NCBI GenBank assembly: GCA_001508155.1
Contig: LGFI01000005.1
Location: 35,315 to 99,314, forward strand
Length of the DNA: 64,000 nucleotides
Direction: 5' to 3'
Source of the DNA: Acetothermia bacterium 64_32
Lineage (GTDB): Bacteria; Bipolaricaulota; Bipolaricaulia; Bipolaricaulales; Bipolaricaulaceae
The position numbers were made by a program, and so were the translations under genes. The notes under the pieces are model-generated. The model did not search any database. It saw only the letters and a list, made by a program, of their open reading frames with translations, and was not told the origin of the DNA. How positions within the stretch are numbered: position 1 is the first letter of the stretch; each line of letters starts with the position of its first letter. Shown here one piece after another: positions 8,014 through 15,788 of this stretch.

Positions 8014-8717
8014 CAGTCCAGGGCCGCTTGGGCCAACGCCCACTCCCGCAGCGATAGCTCCTCTTGGGCCAGCTCCCCCAGGGGCCGGAACGCGGAAAGG
8101 ATCGCCCTGATCCCCTCCTCCAGCGGCACCCGTTCCCTGACCAGGGCCGAGAGATCCCCAACCGGGGCGGGCCGGGAGGCCACCTGGGTGGGGCGATAAC
8201 CGGGCCGCAGGGCGAGGAGCAGCTCTTCCATGGGGATCGGATCGCGCCACAGGAGCAACGTCCCGTGATGAAGCAGGGCCCGCCGCCGGAGCTGGGCCGA
8301 GCCCGAGACCTTCTTCCCCCACACGTACACCCCACCGTCCCGGGCCACCGCCGGGAGGGAAAACCTACGCCGGAGCTCAGCGGCCAGAAGCCCGGCCAGC
8401 CTCGCCTGGGACCCCTTGACCGAGCTCCAGGGGCCGGACAGGGGCAAAAACAGCGAGAAGTTTAGGTTCCCGGGATGGTGATACACCGCCCCGCCCCCGC
8501 TCGGACGCCGGACCACGGGGATCCGGAACCTCTGGCACAGGACAAGGTCCACCTCGTCCTCGGGGCGCTGGCCCCTGCCGATCACCACACAGCGGCCGTT
8601 CCGCCAGATGCGGAGCGTGGGCGGCTGGTCTCCTTCCCCCACCGCCCGCAGGATCGCCTCCTCCAGGGCCAGGTTCTCCTGGGGGGAGCGCCAAACAAGG
8701 TCCAAAAGCGCTCTCAT
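8013..8717 (-). CDS. Lipoate-protein ligase A / octanoyltransferase-like (BPL_LplA_LipB family)
   Basis: The 234-residue protein has the lipoate/octanoate ligase fold motifs ENLALEEAIL, LRIWRNGRCVVIGRGQ, the glycine-rich VVRRPSGGGAVYHHPGNLNFS loop and KKVSGSAQ with the substrate Lys. It would attach lipoate or octanoate to a carrier domain, or transfer it between carriers. The start ATG overlaps the lipA stop by 4 bp (ATGA). With LipB also encoded here, it may salvage free lipoate or act as a LipL/LipM-type amidotransferase. The sequence alone does not separate these. Confidence 0.88.
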   Translation of the reverse strand: MRALLDLVWRSPQENLALEEAILRAVGEGDQPPTLRIWRNGRCVVIGRGQRPEDEVDLVLCQRFRIPVVRRPSGGGAVYHHPGNLNFSLFLPLSGPWSSVKGSQARLAGLLAAELRRRFSLPAVARDGGVYVWGKKVSGSAQLRRRALLHHGTLLLWRDPIPMEELLLALRPGYRPTQVASRPAPVGDLSALVRERVPLEEGIRAILSAFRPLGELAQEELSLREWALAQAALD

Positions 8718-9562
8718 CGCAGGCGGGAAAACACCTGGGCCGCCCGGAAGGAGGTGCGCACAAGGGGACCCGCCACCACCCCCCGGAACCCCATGGCCCG
8801 TGCCCGGGCCTCCCAATGCTCAAACTCCTCGGGCGACACATACCTTTCCACCGGAAGCTGCCTTTCCGTGGGCCTGAGGTACTGGCCGAGCACCACGATG
8901 TCCACCCTGGCCTCCCGCAGGTCGGAGAGGGCCTCCTCGACCTCCTCCTCGGCCTCCCCCAGCCCCAAAAGCAGCGAGGATTTAGTGACGAGCGTGGGGG
9001 AAAGCTCCTTCAGGGCCCTGAGGACGGAAAGGGAGAGGTCGTAGCCCGCCCGCCGGTCCCGCACCTTCCCGGTTAGCCGCCGCACCGTCTCCAGGTTGTG
9101 CCCTACCACCTGGGGGCCGGCTTCCACCACCTCCTGCAGGGCTTCCCGGCGGCCGGAAAAGTCCGGGATCAATGCCTCCACCGCTGCCCCGGGGAGTTCC
9201 CGCCTCAGGGCGCGGATGGTGGCCGCAAACTGCCCCGCCCCCCCGTCAGGCAGATCGTCCCGGTCCACCGAGGTGAGCACCACATAGGAGAGCCCCAGCT
9301 CCTTGGCCGCCTGGGCCACCTTCTCCGGCTCCTTGGGGTCCAGCTCCCCGGCGGGCCAGCCGGTGGCCACCGAGCAGAACCGACAGGCCCGGGTGCAAAC
9401 ATCCCCAAGGAGCATGAACGTGGCCGTGCCCTCGCCCCAACAGACGGGCAGGTTGGGGCACCGGGCGAACTGGCACACCGTGTGCACCCGGTGCCGCGCC
9501 AGGATCCCCTCCATCTTCCCCCCTCGGCCCGGGGCCTTCACCTTAAGCCAGCTGGGCTTCAT
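8714..9562 (-). CDS. lipA: Lipoyl synthase (radical SAM)
   Basis: LipA inserts two sulfurs into a protein-bound octanoyl group to make lipoyl. The auxiliary cluster cysteines lie in VCQFARCPNLPVCW and the radical SAM triad in CTRACRFC, within the first 65 residues, and the remainder matches the family (PDFSGR, HNLETV). ATG 9562 was preferred over the in-frame GTG 9 nt upstream because it overlaps the lipB stop as ATGA and has GGAGAGG at good spacing. Length is 282 residues, usual for the family. It lies in the order lipoyl domain - lipB - lipA - lplA-like - DUF501. Confidence 0.96.
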   Translation of the reverse strand: MKPSWLKVKAPGRGGKMEGILARHRVHTVCQFARCPNLPVCWGEGTATFMLLGDVCTRACRFCSVATGWPAGELDPKEPEKVAQAAKELGLSYVVLTSVDRDDLPDGGAGQFAATIRALRRELPGAAVEALIPDFSGRREALQEVVEAGPQVVGHNLETVRRLTGKVRDRRAGYDLSLSVLRALKELSPTLVTKSSLLLGLGEAEEEVEEALSDLREARVDIVVLGQYLRPTERQLPVERYVSPEEFEHWEARARAMGFRGVVAGPLVRTSFRAAQVFSRLR

Positions 9563-10239
9563 CCCGTCCACCTCTCCAAGACCCCTCGGTCCAGGGGGGA
9601 GAGTCGCACCTCGAACACCCGGGAGAACTCGTCCAGGGCGGCGGCCCGCACCTCCTCCAGGGGGATGGGGCGGGCGGCCAGTTCGGCTAGGGAGGTGGCC
9701 TCCACCCCGTGCAGTCCGCAGGGGACGATGAGAGAAAAGAGGTCAGGATCCAGGTCCACGTTCAGGGCCAGGCCGTGCATGGTGATCCAGCCCCGTACAT
9801 GTACCCCCACCGAGCCGAGCTTCCGCATCCCCTGCCATACCCCGGGGAAGCCCGGCCGGCGATGCGCCTCCACCCCAAACCGGGCCGCCGTGCGGATCAT
9901 CACCTCCTCCAGACAGGAAACGTACCTTCTCAGGTCCCGGCCGTGATCCCGCAGGTCCAGGATGGGGTACATGACCAGCTGCCCCGGGCCGTGATAGGTG
10001 ACGCCCCCGCCCCGCTCCACCCGATACACCTCCACCCCAAGCCGGGCCAGCAGGGCCGGATCGGCCAGGATGTGATCCGGGCTGGCCAGCCGGCCCAGGG
10101 TGATCGTCGGCTCGTGCTCCAGGGAGAGCAAGAGGTCCGGGATCCGCCCGGCGCCCCTCAGGGCGTGCAGCCGGCGCTGCAGGTCCAAGACCGGGCCATA
10201 GGGGGCCCGGCCCAAGGCCGCATGGGCGACCTCCCTCAA
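9559..10239 (-). CDS. lipB: Octanoyl-[ACP]:protein N-octanoyltransferase
   Basis: LipB moves octanoate from acyl carrier protein to a lipoyl domain. Family motifs are present: YGPVLDLQRRL, LLSLEHEPTITLGR, VERGGGVTYHGPGQLVMYPI, RKLGSVGVHVRGWITMHGLALNV with the conserved Lys, and VPCGLHGVEATSL with the catalytic Cys. The start was taken as TTG at 10239, which overlaps the stop of the lipoyl-domain gene (TTGA). The longer open frame upstream reads through that gene and is Gly/Arg-rich nonsense. This gives 226 residues, the usual size. Confidence 0.94.
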   Translation of the reverse strand: MREVAHAALGRAPYGPVLDLQRRLHALRGAGRIPDLLLSLEHEPTITLGRLASPDHILADPALLARLGVEVYRVERGGGVTYHGPGQLVMYPILDLRDHGRDLRRYVSCLEEVMIRTAARFGVEAHRRPGFPGVWQGMRKLGSVGVHVRGWITMHGLALNVDLDPDLFSLIVPCGLHGVEATSLAELAARPIPLEEVRAAALDEFSRVFEVRLSPLDRGVLERWTG

Positions 10240-10466
10240 GGGGGCTCCAACCGTCCGATGGCGGCCCCAGGTCTTGTCTTCTCCCCCTGGGGGACCAACA
10301 CCTGGGCGATCCGCCCGGCGGCGGGGGCCTCGATCACGAAAACAGCCTTGTCCGCCTCCACCTCGGCCACCGCCTCCCCCGCCTCCACCCACTGCCCGGG
10401 GCCTTTCAGCCACCGCACCAGCGTCACCTCCTCCACCTCTCCCAGATAAGGAACGCTGATCTCCAA
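10236..10466 (-). CDS. Stand-alone lipoyl (biotinyl-lipoyl) carrier domain
   Basis: The 76-residue protein is a complete E2-type lipoyl domain and nothing else. It has the characteristic EADKAVFVIEAPAAG turn with the modifiable Lys40, and the PYLGEVEEVTLVRWL start and GxxVxxGEAVAEVE hammerhead of dehydrogenase E2 subunits. The TTG start follows AAAGGAGGCGGGC. It is the first gene of the lipoylation operon, so it is probably the substrate of the LipB and LipA encoded next. No E1, E2 core, E3 or glycine-cleavage gene is in the window, so the complex it serves is unknown. Confidence 0.88.
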   Translation of the reverse strand: MEISVPYLGEVEEVTLVRWLKGPGQWVEAGEAVAEVEADKAVFVIEAPAAGRIAQVLVPQGEKTRPGAAIGRLEPP

Positions 10467-10490
10467 GCCCGCCTCCTTTCCGGACGGATT

Positions 10491-11018
10491 TTAGGCCGCA
10501 TCGGTCTCCTCGTGGGAGAACCTGGGGATGACGACGCCGGCCAGGGAGTCTATGTTCCTGAAGTGATCGGAGGCGCGGATGAGCTCCACCGAGGTGGAGC
10601 CACGGCCGGGGCCGAACACGGTGACCCTCACCCCCCTGCGGCTGAGCTCATCCACCAGCGGCACGAAGTCGGAGTCCCCGCTGACCAGGACTATCTCGCT
10701 CGCCACCGATGAAAGATGGATCGCCTCCAGGACGATCTCTACGTCCATGTTGGCCTTCATGCCGCCGTCGGGATGCTCCCGCACGGGCTTGGTGACCACC
10801 CGAAAGCCCATGAAAGACAGGGCATCGATGAGGCGCATCCTGCGATCGTCGTCCCGCCGATAGGGGACGAAGGCCAGGAACTTCACCTCCCGCTCGTCGA
10901 GCTCGAACTCCGCCTTCAGGTAATCCCTGAGGGCATCATAGCGGACCTCCATGCCCTGCCTCTCGAAGGTCTCCTGCAGATTCTGGACGTCCACAAGGAC
11001 GGCAGCCTTGATATGCAT
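10491..11018 (-). CDS. NYN-domain (LabA/PIN-like) putative nuclease
   Basis: The 175-residue protein is a single NYN domain, a PIN-like fold associated with RNA cleavage. It has the N-terminal acidic VLVDVQNLQ (Asp9), a central MDVEIVLEAIHL and the SGDSDFVPLVDELSRRGVRVTVFG signature. The conserved aspartates that bind metal in active relatives are all present. The ATG is preceded by TTAGGAGGC. Relatives are called LabA or DUF88 and often degrade RNA, but the target is unknown. It is transcribed away from the MinD-family gene by a gap of about 120 bp. Confidence 0.85.
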   Translation of the reverse strand: MHIKAAVLVDVQNLQETFERQGMEVRYDALRDYLKAEFELDEREVKFLAFVPYRRDDDRRMRLIDALSFMGFRVVTKPVREHPDGGMKANMDVEIVLEAIHLSSVASEIVLVSGDSDFVPLVDELSRRGVRVTVFGPGRGSTSVELIRASDHFRNIDSLAGVVIPRFSHEETDAA

Positions 11019-11136
11019 ATTACTTGCCTCCTAATTTGGCTTCACGCCGAAGATGGTTTCCCGGAAATGGTCGGTGCCACGGTTTTATAACGCATTTGCG
11101 GACGGTTCGCAACAGGATCCCTTTGAGGGGGCTGTT

Positions 11137-11988
11137 TTAACTTCCCGCCTTGAGTTGGGCGAGGATAGCCTGGGCGAGCTGGGTGAACCCGGCTTCCCAT
11201 TCCGGCAGCGCCTCCACCAATGGGGTTCCCCGGGCATAGCCCTCGGCGATCCTCCGGTCCATGGGGATGCGGAGGAGCACGGGGACCCCTTCGCCCTCAA
11301 GGTAGTGGTCCAGCTCATCGGTCCCGATCCCGTCCTTGCTGATAACCACCCCGGTGGGGAGGCCGAGCTCCCTCGTCACCCCCAGGGCGAGCTTGAGGTC
11401 GTGGAGGCCGAAGGGGGTGGGCTCGGTTACAAGGAGGACGTAGCTCGCCCCTTTCAGGGTCTCGATCATGGGGCATCCGGTCCCGGGTGGGGCGTCGAGG
11501 ACGGTCAAGCCTTGATCGGACAGTTTCCGTTTCAGGGCCCGGATGACGGGGGTGGCCATGGGCTCCCCGGGGTTCAGCACCCCTTGCCAGAGGCAAATCC
11601 CCTTTGCCAGGCCCCGTTCGATCCTCCCGATGGGCCGGGGGACCTCGGCGATGGCCGAGGCCGGACACACCCGAGCACACAGGCCGCAGCCATGGCAGAG
11701 CTCGGGGTGAAACAGCACTTTCCTCCCGATCACGGCCAGGGCCCCGTATCGGCACGCCCGGGCACACGCCCCGCAGTAGGCGCAGGTGCCCTCGTCCACC
11801 TGGGGCACCGGGATGGCCACCTCCTCCTTCTGGACGATCTTCGGGGCCAAGAAGAGGTGGGCGTTGGGCTCCTCCACATCGCAGTCTACCAGGGTCACCG
11901 GCCCCAAGCCCCGGGTGGCCAGGGCCAGGGACACGGCCACCGTGGTCTTCCCGGTGCCCCCCTTCCCTGAGGCCACCGCGATCCGCAA
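11137..11988 (-). CDS. MinD/ParA-superfamily P-loop ATPase with inserted ferredoxin domain
   Basis: The protein starts with the deviant Walker A of MinD/Mrp proteins (IAVASGKGGTGKTT). It contains two [4Fe-4S] motifs, CAYCGACARAC and CHGCGLCARVC followed by P, inserted near residues 60-100. It then continues with GTGCPMIETLKGASYVLLVTEPT. This is the MinD-superfamily ATPase with ferredoxin domain (COG1149 type), thought to help iron-sulfur or metal-cofactor handling. The TTG at 11988 gives the canonical N-terminus with AGG 9 nt upstream; GTG 12030 or TTG 12054 would extend into the divergent promoter. The divergent DUF134 regulator is its frequent neighbour. Confidence 0.88.
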   Translation of the reverse strand: MRIAVASGKGGTGKTTVAVSLALATRGLGPVTLVDCDVEEPNAHLFLAPKIVQKEEVAIPVPQVDEGTCAYCGACARACRYGALAVIGRKVLFHPELCHGCGLCARVCPASAIAEVPRPIGRIERGLAKGICLWQGVLNPGEPMATPVIRALKRKLSDQGLTVLDAPPGTGCPMIETLKGASYVLLVTEPTPFGLHDLKLALGVTRELGLPTGVVISKDGIGTDELDHYLEGEGVPVLLRIPMDRRIAEGYARGTPLVEALPEWEAGFTQLAQAILAQLKAGS

Positions 11989-12042
11989 CGGGACCAGCCT
12001 ATCAGCGACCCGGCCTTTCAACCAAACCACCCCCCATTTTAA

Positions 12043-12081
12043 GCATATGCACAATTTGTGGCAAGCTATAATTGCACATGC
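12043..12081. promoter_or_regulatory. Inverted repeat and TATAAT between the MinD-like and DUF134 genes
   Basis: Two arms, GCATATGCACAATT at 12043-12056 and ATAATTGCACATGC at 12068-12081, form an imperfect palindrome (GCATNTGCA-AATT). A TATAAT -10 for the DUF134 gene lies at 12067-12072, 5 nt before its ATG. The palindrome covers the start region, so it may be an operator controlling the divergent pair, plausibly bound by the DUF134 product. Confidence 0.55.
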
Positions 12082-12416
12082 CCAGGTCGCCCAAGCCGCG
12101 CTGGTGTCAGGGCCCGCCGCCCCAATGGGTTTATAAGCCCGCCGGGGTGCCTTTGGGGAAGCTGAACCAGGTGGTCCTGGGGCTGGACGAGCTCGAGGCC
12201 CTTAGGCTATGCGACCTCCTCGGCCTCTCCCAGGAGGAGGCGGGGACCAGGATGGGGGTCTCCCGGGGCACGGTGCAGCGGCTCCTTTCCTCCGCTCGGG
12301 CCAAGGTGGCCGACGCCCTCGTCCATGGGAAGGCCATCAACATAGCCGGCGCCGATTACATAAGGTTTGCCCACCCTGGAAGGCACCGCTTCCACGGCGG
12401 GAGGGGAAAGGCTTAA
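12078..12416 (+). CDS. DUF134 (UPF0251) DNA-binding regulator
   Basis: The 112-residue protein matches UPF0251: MPRSPKPRW start, LGLDELEALRLCDLLGLSQEEAGTRMGVSRGTVQRLL, then AKVADALVHGKAINI. The middle is a sigma-70 region 4-like helix-turn-helix. The start ATG is 5 nt from the -10 box. Members commonly accompany MinD-type ferredoxin ATPases and NifX-like proteins and are presumed regulators. The divergent arrangement with such an ATPase, and the palindrome between them, fit that. Confidence 0.88.
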   Translation: MPRSPKPRWCQGPPPQWVYKPAGVPLGKLNQVVLGLDELEALRLCDLLGLSQEEAGTRMGVSRGTVQRLLSSARAKVADALVHGKAINIAGADYIRFAHPGRHRFHGGRGKA

Positions 12417-12736
12417 GCCCGGCCCCCCGCAGGCGGGCTTTGGCCCCCAAGCTCCTCCCTTATGAGCTCCTGGCAGCGGCGGTACTCCTCCGGGGAGTAG
12501 ACCAGGTCCATACACCTCCTTCTGGCTTCCTCCCGACGACGGGCGGCCACCAGGGCCTGCAGGGCGGCCTCCACTTGCGAGGCCAGGGCCCCTTCCCCCG
12601 CTTCCCTCAGCGATTCAGAGAAGGCACGCCAAAACGCGTCCGGAAGCGAAATCCTCCTTTTGGCACCCACCTCCTCCAGCCACAGGCCGGCCTCTCTGCC
12701 TCCTTGCACATGCACCTCCAACACCAGCTCCCCCAT
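12413..12736 (-). CDS. Hypothetical small protein
   Basis: I do not recognise this 107-residue protein. It begins with a beta-rich stretch (MGELVLEVHVQGG), followed by a long charged helical segment (LREAGEGALASQVEAALQALVAARRREEARRRC) and a Pro/Gly-rich end. There is no signal peptide. ATG 12736 was chosen because GGGAGGTGA is 6 nt upstream; the in-frame ATG at 12754 would include that site in the coding region. It begins 4 nt after the stop of the secreted protein gene and overlaps the DUF134 gene end by 4 bp (convergent). Confidence 0.6.
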   Translation of the reverse strand: MGELVLEVHVQGGREAGLWLEEVGAKRRISLPDAFWRAFSESLREAGEGALASQVEAALQALVAARRREEARRRCMDLVYSPEEYRRCQELIREELGGQSPPAGGRA

Positions 12737-12740
12737 GTCT

Positions 12741-13550
12741 TCACCTCCCCTCATGGGCTACCAGAGGCCACCAGGTGGGAAGCAGGCCTACGTCGGAGAT
12801 GCGGAACCTGCCACGGCTTCTGTAGATGGGGGTTTGCCTTCCCCCCGCCAGCTCCAACAGGTGGATCTCCCCGCCCAGGTTTGCATAGAGGATCGTGTTC
12901 AGGTCCAGGAAGACAAACCCCCCGATGCGGTCGCCCTCGATGCGGAATAGCTCCTCAGGCCCTCGGCTGCCCCAGCGGTACAGCCTCCCCGGGAGCCGCC
13001 CCCCGGAGGATAGGTAAACTGCACCATCAGGCCCAAAGGCGAAAAAGCCGCCCCAATGGAACCCAGGGCCATCCTGCACCGTCAGCAAGGCGGAGACCTC
13101 CCCGGCGCCCTCCAGCCGGAGGATACGCCCCCGCCCCTCCCCATCGAGCTCGCTGAAGTACAGGGATGCCCCTCCATCCGGCCCCTCCCCGAACGCCAGG
13201 TCATAGACCGGCCTGGGATGCTCATAGAGGACCCACTCGGCCAGGGGACCAGCCGGGGTAAGCTGGACCACCCGGATCTCCCCCGATCCCGGGCGCACGA
13301 AGAACAGCTTGGTGTCTTGGGGGTGGAAGCAGAAGCTCTGGATCCTCCCTTGAGCGCTGGTGTAAAGCGTCCATTCGTCTACGGCCCTGATGCCACAAAG
13401 GCGGCATTCAGCCTTCAGGCCGCGTACCTCCCCGGGCAGGCTGGCAGCGCTGGTAAACAGGAGTTCCAGTCGAGCATACGGGACCTGTCCCCAGGCAAGC
13501 CCCCCCGCCAAAAGCAGCCACCAAGCCCACAGCACGCCTGATCTCGCCAT
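12741..13550 (-). CDS. Secreted protein with beta-propeller-like repeats, unknown function
   Basis: The 269-residue protein starts at an ATG preceded by AAGGAGGGCTGGATC. It has a clear signal peptide (MARSGVLWAWWLLLAGGLAWG, cleavage near residue 21). The mature part has repeated strands of the kind LFFVRPGSGEIRVVQL, LYFSELDGEGRGRILRLEG, AVYLSSGGRLPGRLYRWG and ILYANLGGEIHLLEL, suggesting an NHL or SMP-30-like propeller. Cys pairs near residue 52 (CRLC) could form a disulfide. It heads a two-gene unit. The IS256 element inserted just upstream may now influence its promoter. Ligand unknown. Confidence 0.7.
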   Translation of the reverse strand: MARSGVLWAWWLLLAGGLAWGQVPYARLELLFTSAASLPGEVRGLKAECRLCGIRAVDEWTLYTSAQGRIQSFCFHPQDTKLFFVRPGSGEIRVVQLTPAGPLAEWVLYEHPRPVYDLAFGEGPDGGASLYFSELDGEGRGRILRLEGAGEVSALLTVQDGPGFHWGGFFAFGPDGAVYLSSGGRLPGRLYRWGSRGPEELFRIEGDRIGGFVFLDLNTILYANLGGEIHLLELAGGRQTPIYRSRGRFRISDVGLLPTWWPLVAHEGR

Positions 13551-13597
13551 GATCCAGCCCTCCTTCCACAGGTTAGCTCCCACCACCCGGCCAGTCA

Positions 13598-13607
13598 ACT
13601 TGCCTGG
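13598..13607. repeat. Left copy of likely IS target-site duplication
   Basis: ACTTGCCTGG here is repeated exactly at 15004-15013 on the other side of the IS256-family element. IS256 elements usually make 8-9 bp duplications, so one or two of the ten matching bases may be chance. Confidence 0.6.
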
Positions 13608-15003
13608 TCAAGTCCGAATTTTGGTGTAAATTCTCCTCTGGTAGATGATTGCTTTATTCTAAGCCACCTGAGAGCGCTTGGCGTCCTCTGCAGCCTTCAC
13701 CCGCTTCACACTAGCCTTCCTCCATTCCCAGTACTCCGTCATGTCAAAGTAGCGGTGTCCGGTAGTCCAGGCTTCATCGATTTCTATGAGGACTGCCCCG
13801 ATCAAACGCAGTGCGGACTCTTCGTTGGGGAAGATCCGGATTACCCGTTCACGACGCCGGATCTCCTGGTTCAGCCGCTCTACACCGTTTGTGGTCCGCA
13901 AGCGCTTCCGATACCTCTCAGGCAGGGCCATTACTGCCATCGCGTCCTCAAAACCGGCTTCCAGTCGTTCGATTGCCTTAGGAGCCCGCTGGACGTAGTC
14001 CCGGATCACATCGTCCATAAGCCGGCGCGCCGTCGCCAGGTCCGGTGCGTCAAAGATCAACCGCAGCCGCCCGTGCAGTTCGCGCTGCAGAGACTTGGGG
14101 CAGGCATCCAGGATGTTGCGGACAAAATGCGTCTGGCAACGCTGCCACGTTGCCCCCTGAAAGTGGGTCTCCACGGCTTTCACCAGGCCTTTATGGTCAT
14201 CAGAGACGACCAGGTCCACCCCGTGAAGCCCCCGCGCCTTGAGCCGGCCGAAGAATTCAGACCAGCTGGCCTCCGATTCGCTGTCGCCAATCATCAGCCC
14301 CAAAATCTCGCGGTAGCCCTCCCGGTTGATCCCAGTGGCGATCAGCGCACTGCAGAGCCGTACCCGGCCATCCTTCCGCACGCGGAGCACCAGGGCATCT
14401 ACCAGCAGGAACGGGTATTCTTGATGAGCCAAGCTCCTCTCGTTCCATTCGTGGACTACGAGGTCCAGCCTCTTGCACAATTCCGAAACCGTGGACCGGG
14501 AGAATTCCGTCCCGCATAGCTCCTCCACAATGGCTCTAACCTTCCGGGTGGATACCCCGTTAATGACCATCTCTATCATGGCTAGAAGGAGCGCCTGCTC
14601 ACTCCGCTGGTATCGTTCGAACAGGTCAGTGGAGAAATGTCCGCTGCGCAGTCGGGGAACCAGCAGGGTAAGTTCGCCCACCCGTGTCTTGAGCAGCTTC
14701 TCCCGGTGGCCATTCCGATAACCCTGTCTATCCGGTGTACGTTCATAAGGCGCCGCTTTCAGCTGCTCGGTGAGCTGGGCTTCGAGAATCTGGTTCACCA
14801 CCTGCTCCACAAGCCGGGCCAGGCCATCATCCCGGACAAATAGGTGCTGCAAAATTTCGCTGTCTATGGTAACCTGGTATTGGGCCATCCCTTGTCCCTC
14901 CTGGTGATGTTAGTTTGTGACTACCTTTACATCTACCAGAGGGAGGGTGGCCTTTCCTGCTTCAACGCCACTCCATTTTTACACCATTATATCGGACACT
15001 ACT
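13608..15003. mobile_element. IS256-family insertion sequence
   Basis: The element of about 1.4 kb holds one transposase gene. Its ends read, inwards, GTCCGA-(5 or 6 nt)-GGTGTAAA from 13612 and, reversed, from 14997, which are the imperfect terminal inverted repeats. A second inverted repeat, CTCTGGTAGATG at 13636-13647 and its complement at 14930-14941, lies just inside. A 10-bp direct repeat flanks the element. The transposase frame is intact, so the element could be recently active. It sits between genes and breaks none that I can recognise. Confidence 0.88.
13659..14888 (-). CDS. IS256-family transposase
   Basis: The 409-residue DDE transposase is complete. It carries the catalytic residues D164 (FLLVDALVLRV), D230 (LVVSDDHKG) and E337 (NGVERLNQEIRRRERVIRIFPN). 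The zinc-like region WQRCQTHFVRNIL and the N-terminal DRQGYRNGHREK also match the family. The enzyme cuts and joins the element's terminal inverted repeats. It starts with ATG (MAQYQVTID) behind GGAGGGACAAGG. It reads towards the left end, opposite to the downstream thioredoxin gene. Confidence 0.97.
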   Translation of the reverse strand: MAQYQVTIDSEILQHLFVRDDGLARLVEQVVNQILEAQLTEQLKAAPYERTPDRQGYRNGHREKLLKTRVGELTLLVPRLRSGHFSTDLFERYQRSEQALLLAMIEMVINGVSTRKVRAIVEELCGTEFSRSTVSELCKRLDLVVHEWNERSLAHQEYPFLLVDALVLRVRKDGRVRLCSALIATGINREGYREILGLMIGDSESEASWSEFFGRLKARGLHGVDLVVSDDHKGLVKAVETHFQGATWQRCQTHFVRNILDACPKSLQRELHGRLRLIFDAPDLATARRLMDDVIRDYVQRAPKAIERLEAGFEDAMAVMALPERYRKRLRTTNGVERLNQEIRRRERVIRIFPNEESALRLIGAVLIEIDEAWTTGHRYFDMTEYWEWRKASVKRVKAAEDAKRSQVA

Positions 15004-15013
15004 ACTTGCCTGG
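15004..15013. repeat. Right copy of likely IS target-site duplication
   Basis: This exact copy of the 10-bp sequence at 13598-13607 is immediately right of the IS256-family element. Confidence 0.6.
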
Positions 15014-15071
15014 CTTCCCAGGCATTTTACCTTGGGGGTGGCCGGTAAAATAAGGGGAAAGGAGGCTTGTC

Positions 15072-15617
15072 TTGCAGTTGAGGATTAAAGGATGGTTGTT
15101 CATCCTTTTACTTTCCCTGTTTTCCGCAGGGGCGGAGCCCTCGCCGTGCCGCTATCCTGTGGGGCCAGCCCCAGACCTGCCCGTGGGGGCCGAGGTGGGG
15201 AAGCTGGCGCCCGATTTCACCCTGCGAGACCTTTCCTCCGGGGAGCCCGTCAGCCTCTCCCAGCTGCGCGGCTGCGTGGTACTGCTGGAGTTCTGGGCCA
15301 GCTGGTGTTCGGCTTGCCGCAGCAGCATCCCTTATGTGGAGGGGCTTGCCACCCGCTATCGGGCCCAGGGGTTGGTGACGGTGAGGGTGAGCCTGGACCG
15401 GGAGGCCAAAAGGGCAGTCGGCTTCCTCTCTGCCCTGGGGGTCAAGGAGGGCATGGCCCTGTGGGGCCCGCTCGACCAGGTCATGGACGTGGTCCGCCTG
15501 TACCACGTTGTGGCCATCCCCCGGGTTTTCCTCCTGGACCGGGAGGGGGTGGTGCGCTTCTCCGGCCATCCCAGCCAGCTTCTCAGCGGGCTCATCGAGC
15601 CCCTGCTTGGGAGTTGA
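15072..15617 (+). CDS. TlpA/ResA-like exported thioredoxin-fold protein
   Basis: The 181-residue protein has an N-terminal signal or anchor (WLFILLLSLFSAGAEP) and then a redoxin domain. It has GKLAPDFTLRDLSSGEPVSLSQLRG, the redox motif WCSAC in FWASWCSACRSSIPYVE, and the cis-Pro loop VAIPRVFLLDREG. Such proteins reduce or exchange disulfides outside the membrane, for example in cytochrome maturation. The TTG start at 15072 lies 7 nt after AAAGGAGG. A second TTG 6 nt downstream is possible. No cytochrome genes are nearby, so its partner is unknown. Confidence 0.88.
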   Translation: MQLRIKGWLFILLLSLFSAGAEPSPCRYPVGPAPDLPVGAEVGKLAPDFTLRDLSSGEPVSLSQLRGCVVLLEFWASWCSACRSSIPYVEGLATRYRAQGLVTVRVSLDREAKRAVGFLSALGVKEGMALWGPLDQVMDVVRLYHVVAIPRVFLLDREGVVRFSGHPSQLLSGLIEPLLGS

Positions 15618-15657
15618 CCCGGACTTTCCCCCGGGCTAACATGGGTCCCGTCGCAGT

Positions 15658-15735
15658 GCGCCCGTAGCTCAGTTAGGACAGAGCAGCGGTTTCCTAAACC
15701 GCAGGTCGGAGGTTCGAGTCCTCCCGGGCGCACCA
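15658..15735 (+). tRNA. tRNA-Arg (anticodon CCT)
   Basis: The sequence folds as a complete tRNA. The acceptor stem is GCGCCCG with CGGGCGC, the D arm GCTC with GAGC, the anticodon stem GCGGT with ACCGC around the loop TTCCTAA (anticodon CCT), the T stem GGAGG with CCTCC and the T loop TTCGAGT. The 3' end ACCA is encoded (15732-15735). Confidence 0.97.
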
Positions 15736-15788
15736 TTATCTTGCCTCAGCTTCTTTATAGTGCTATAAAGCAGCCTATAGGAGCACAT

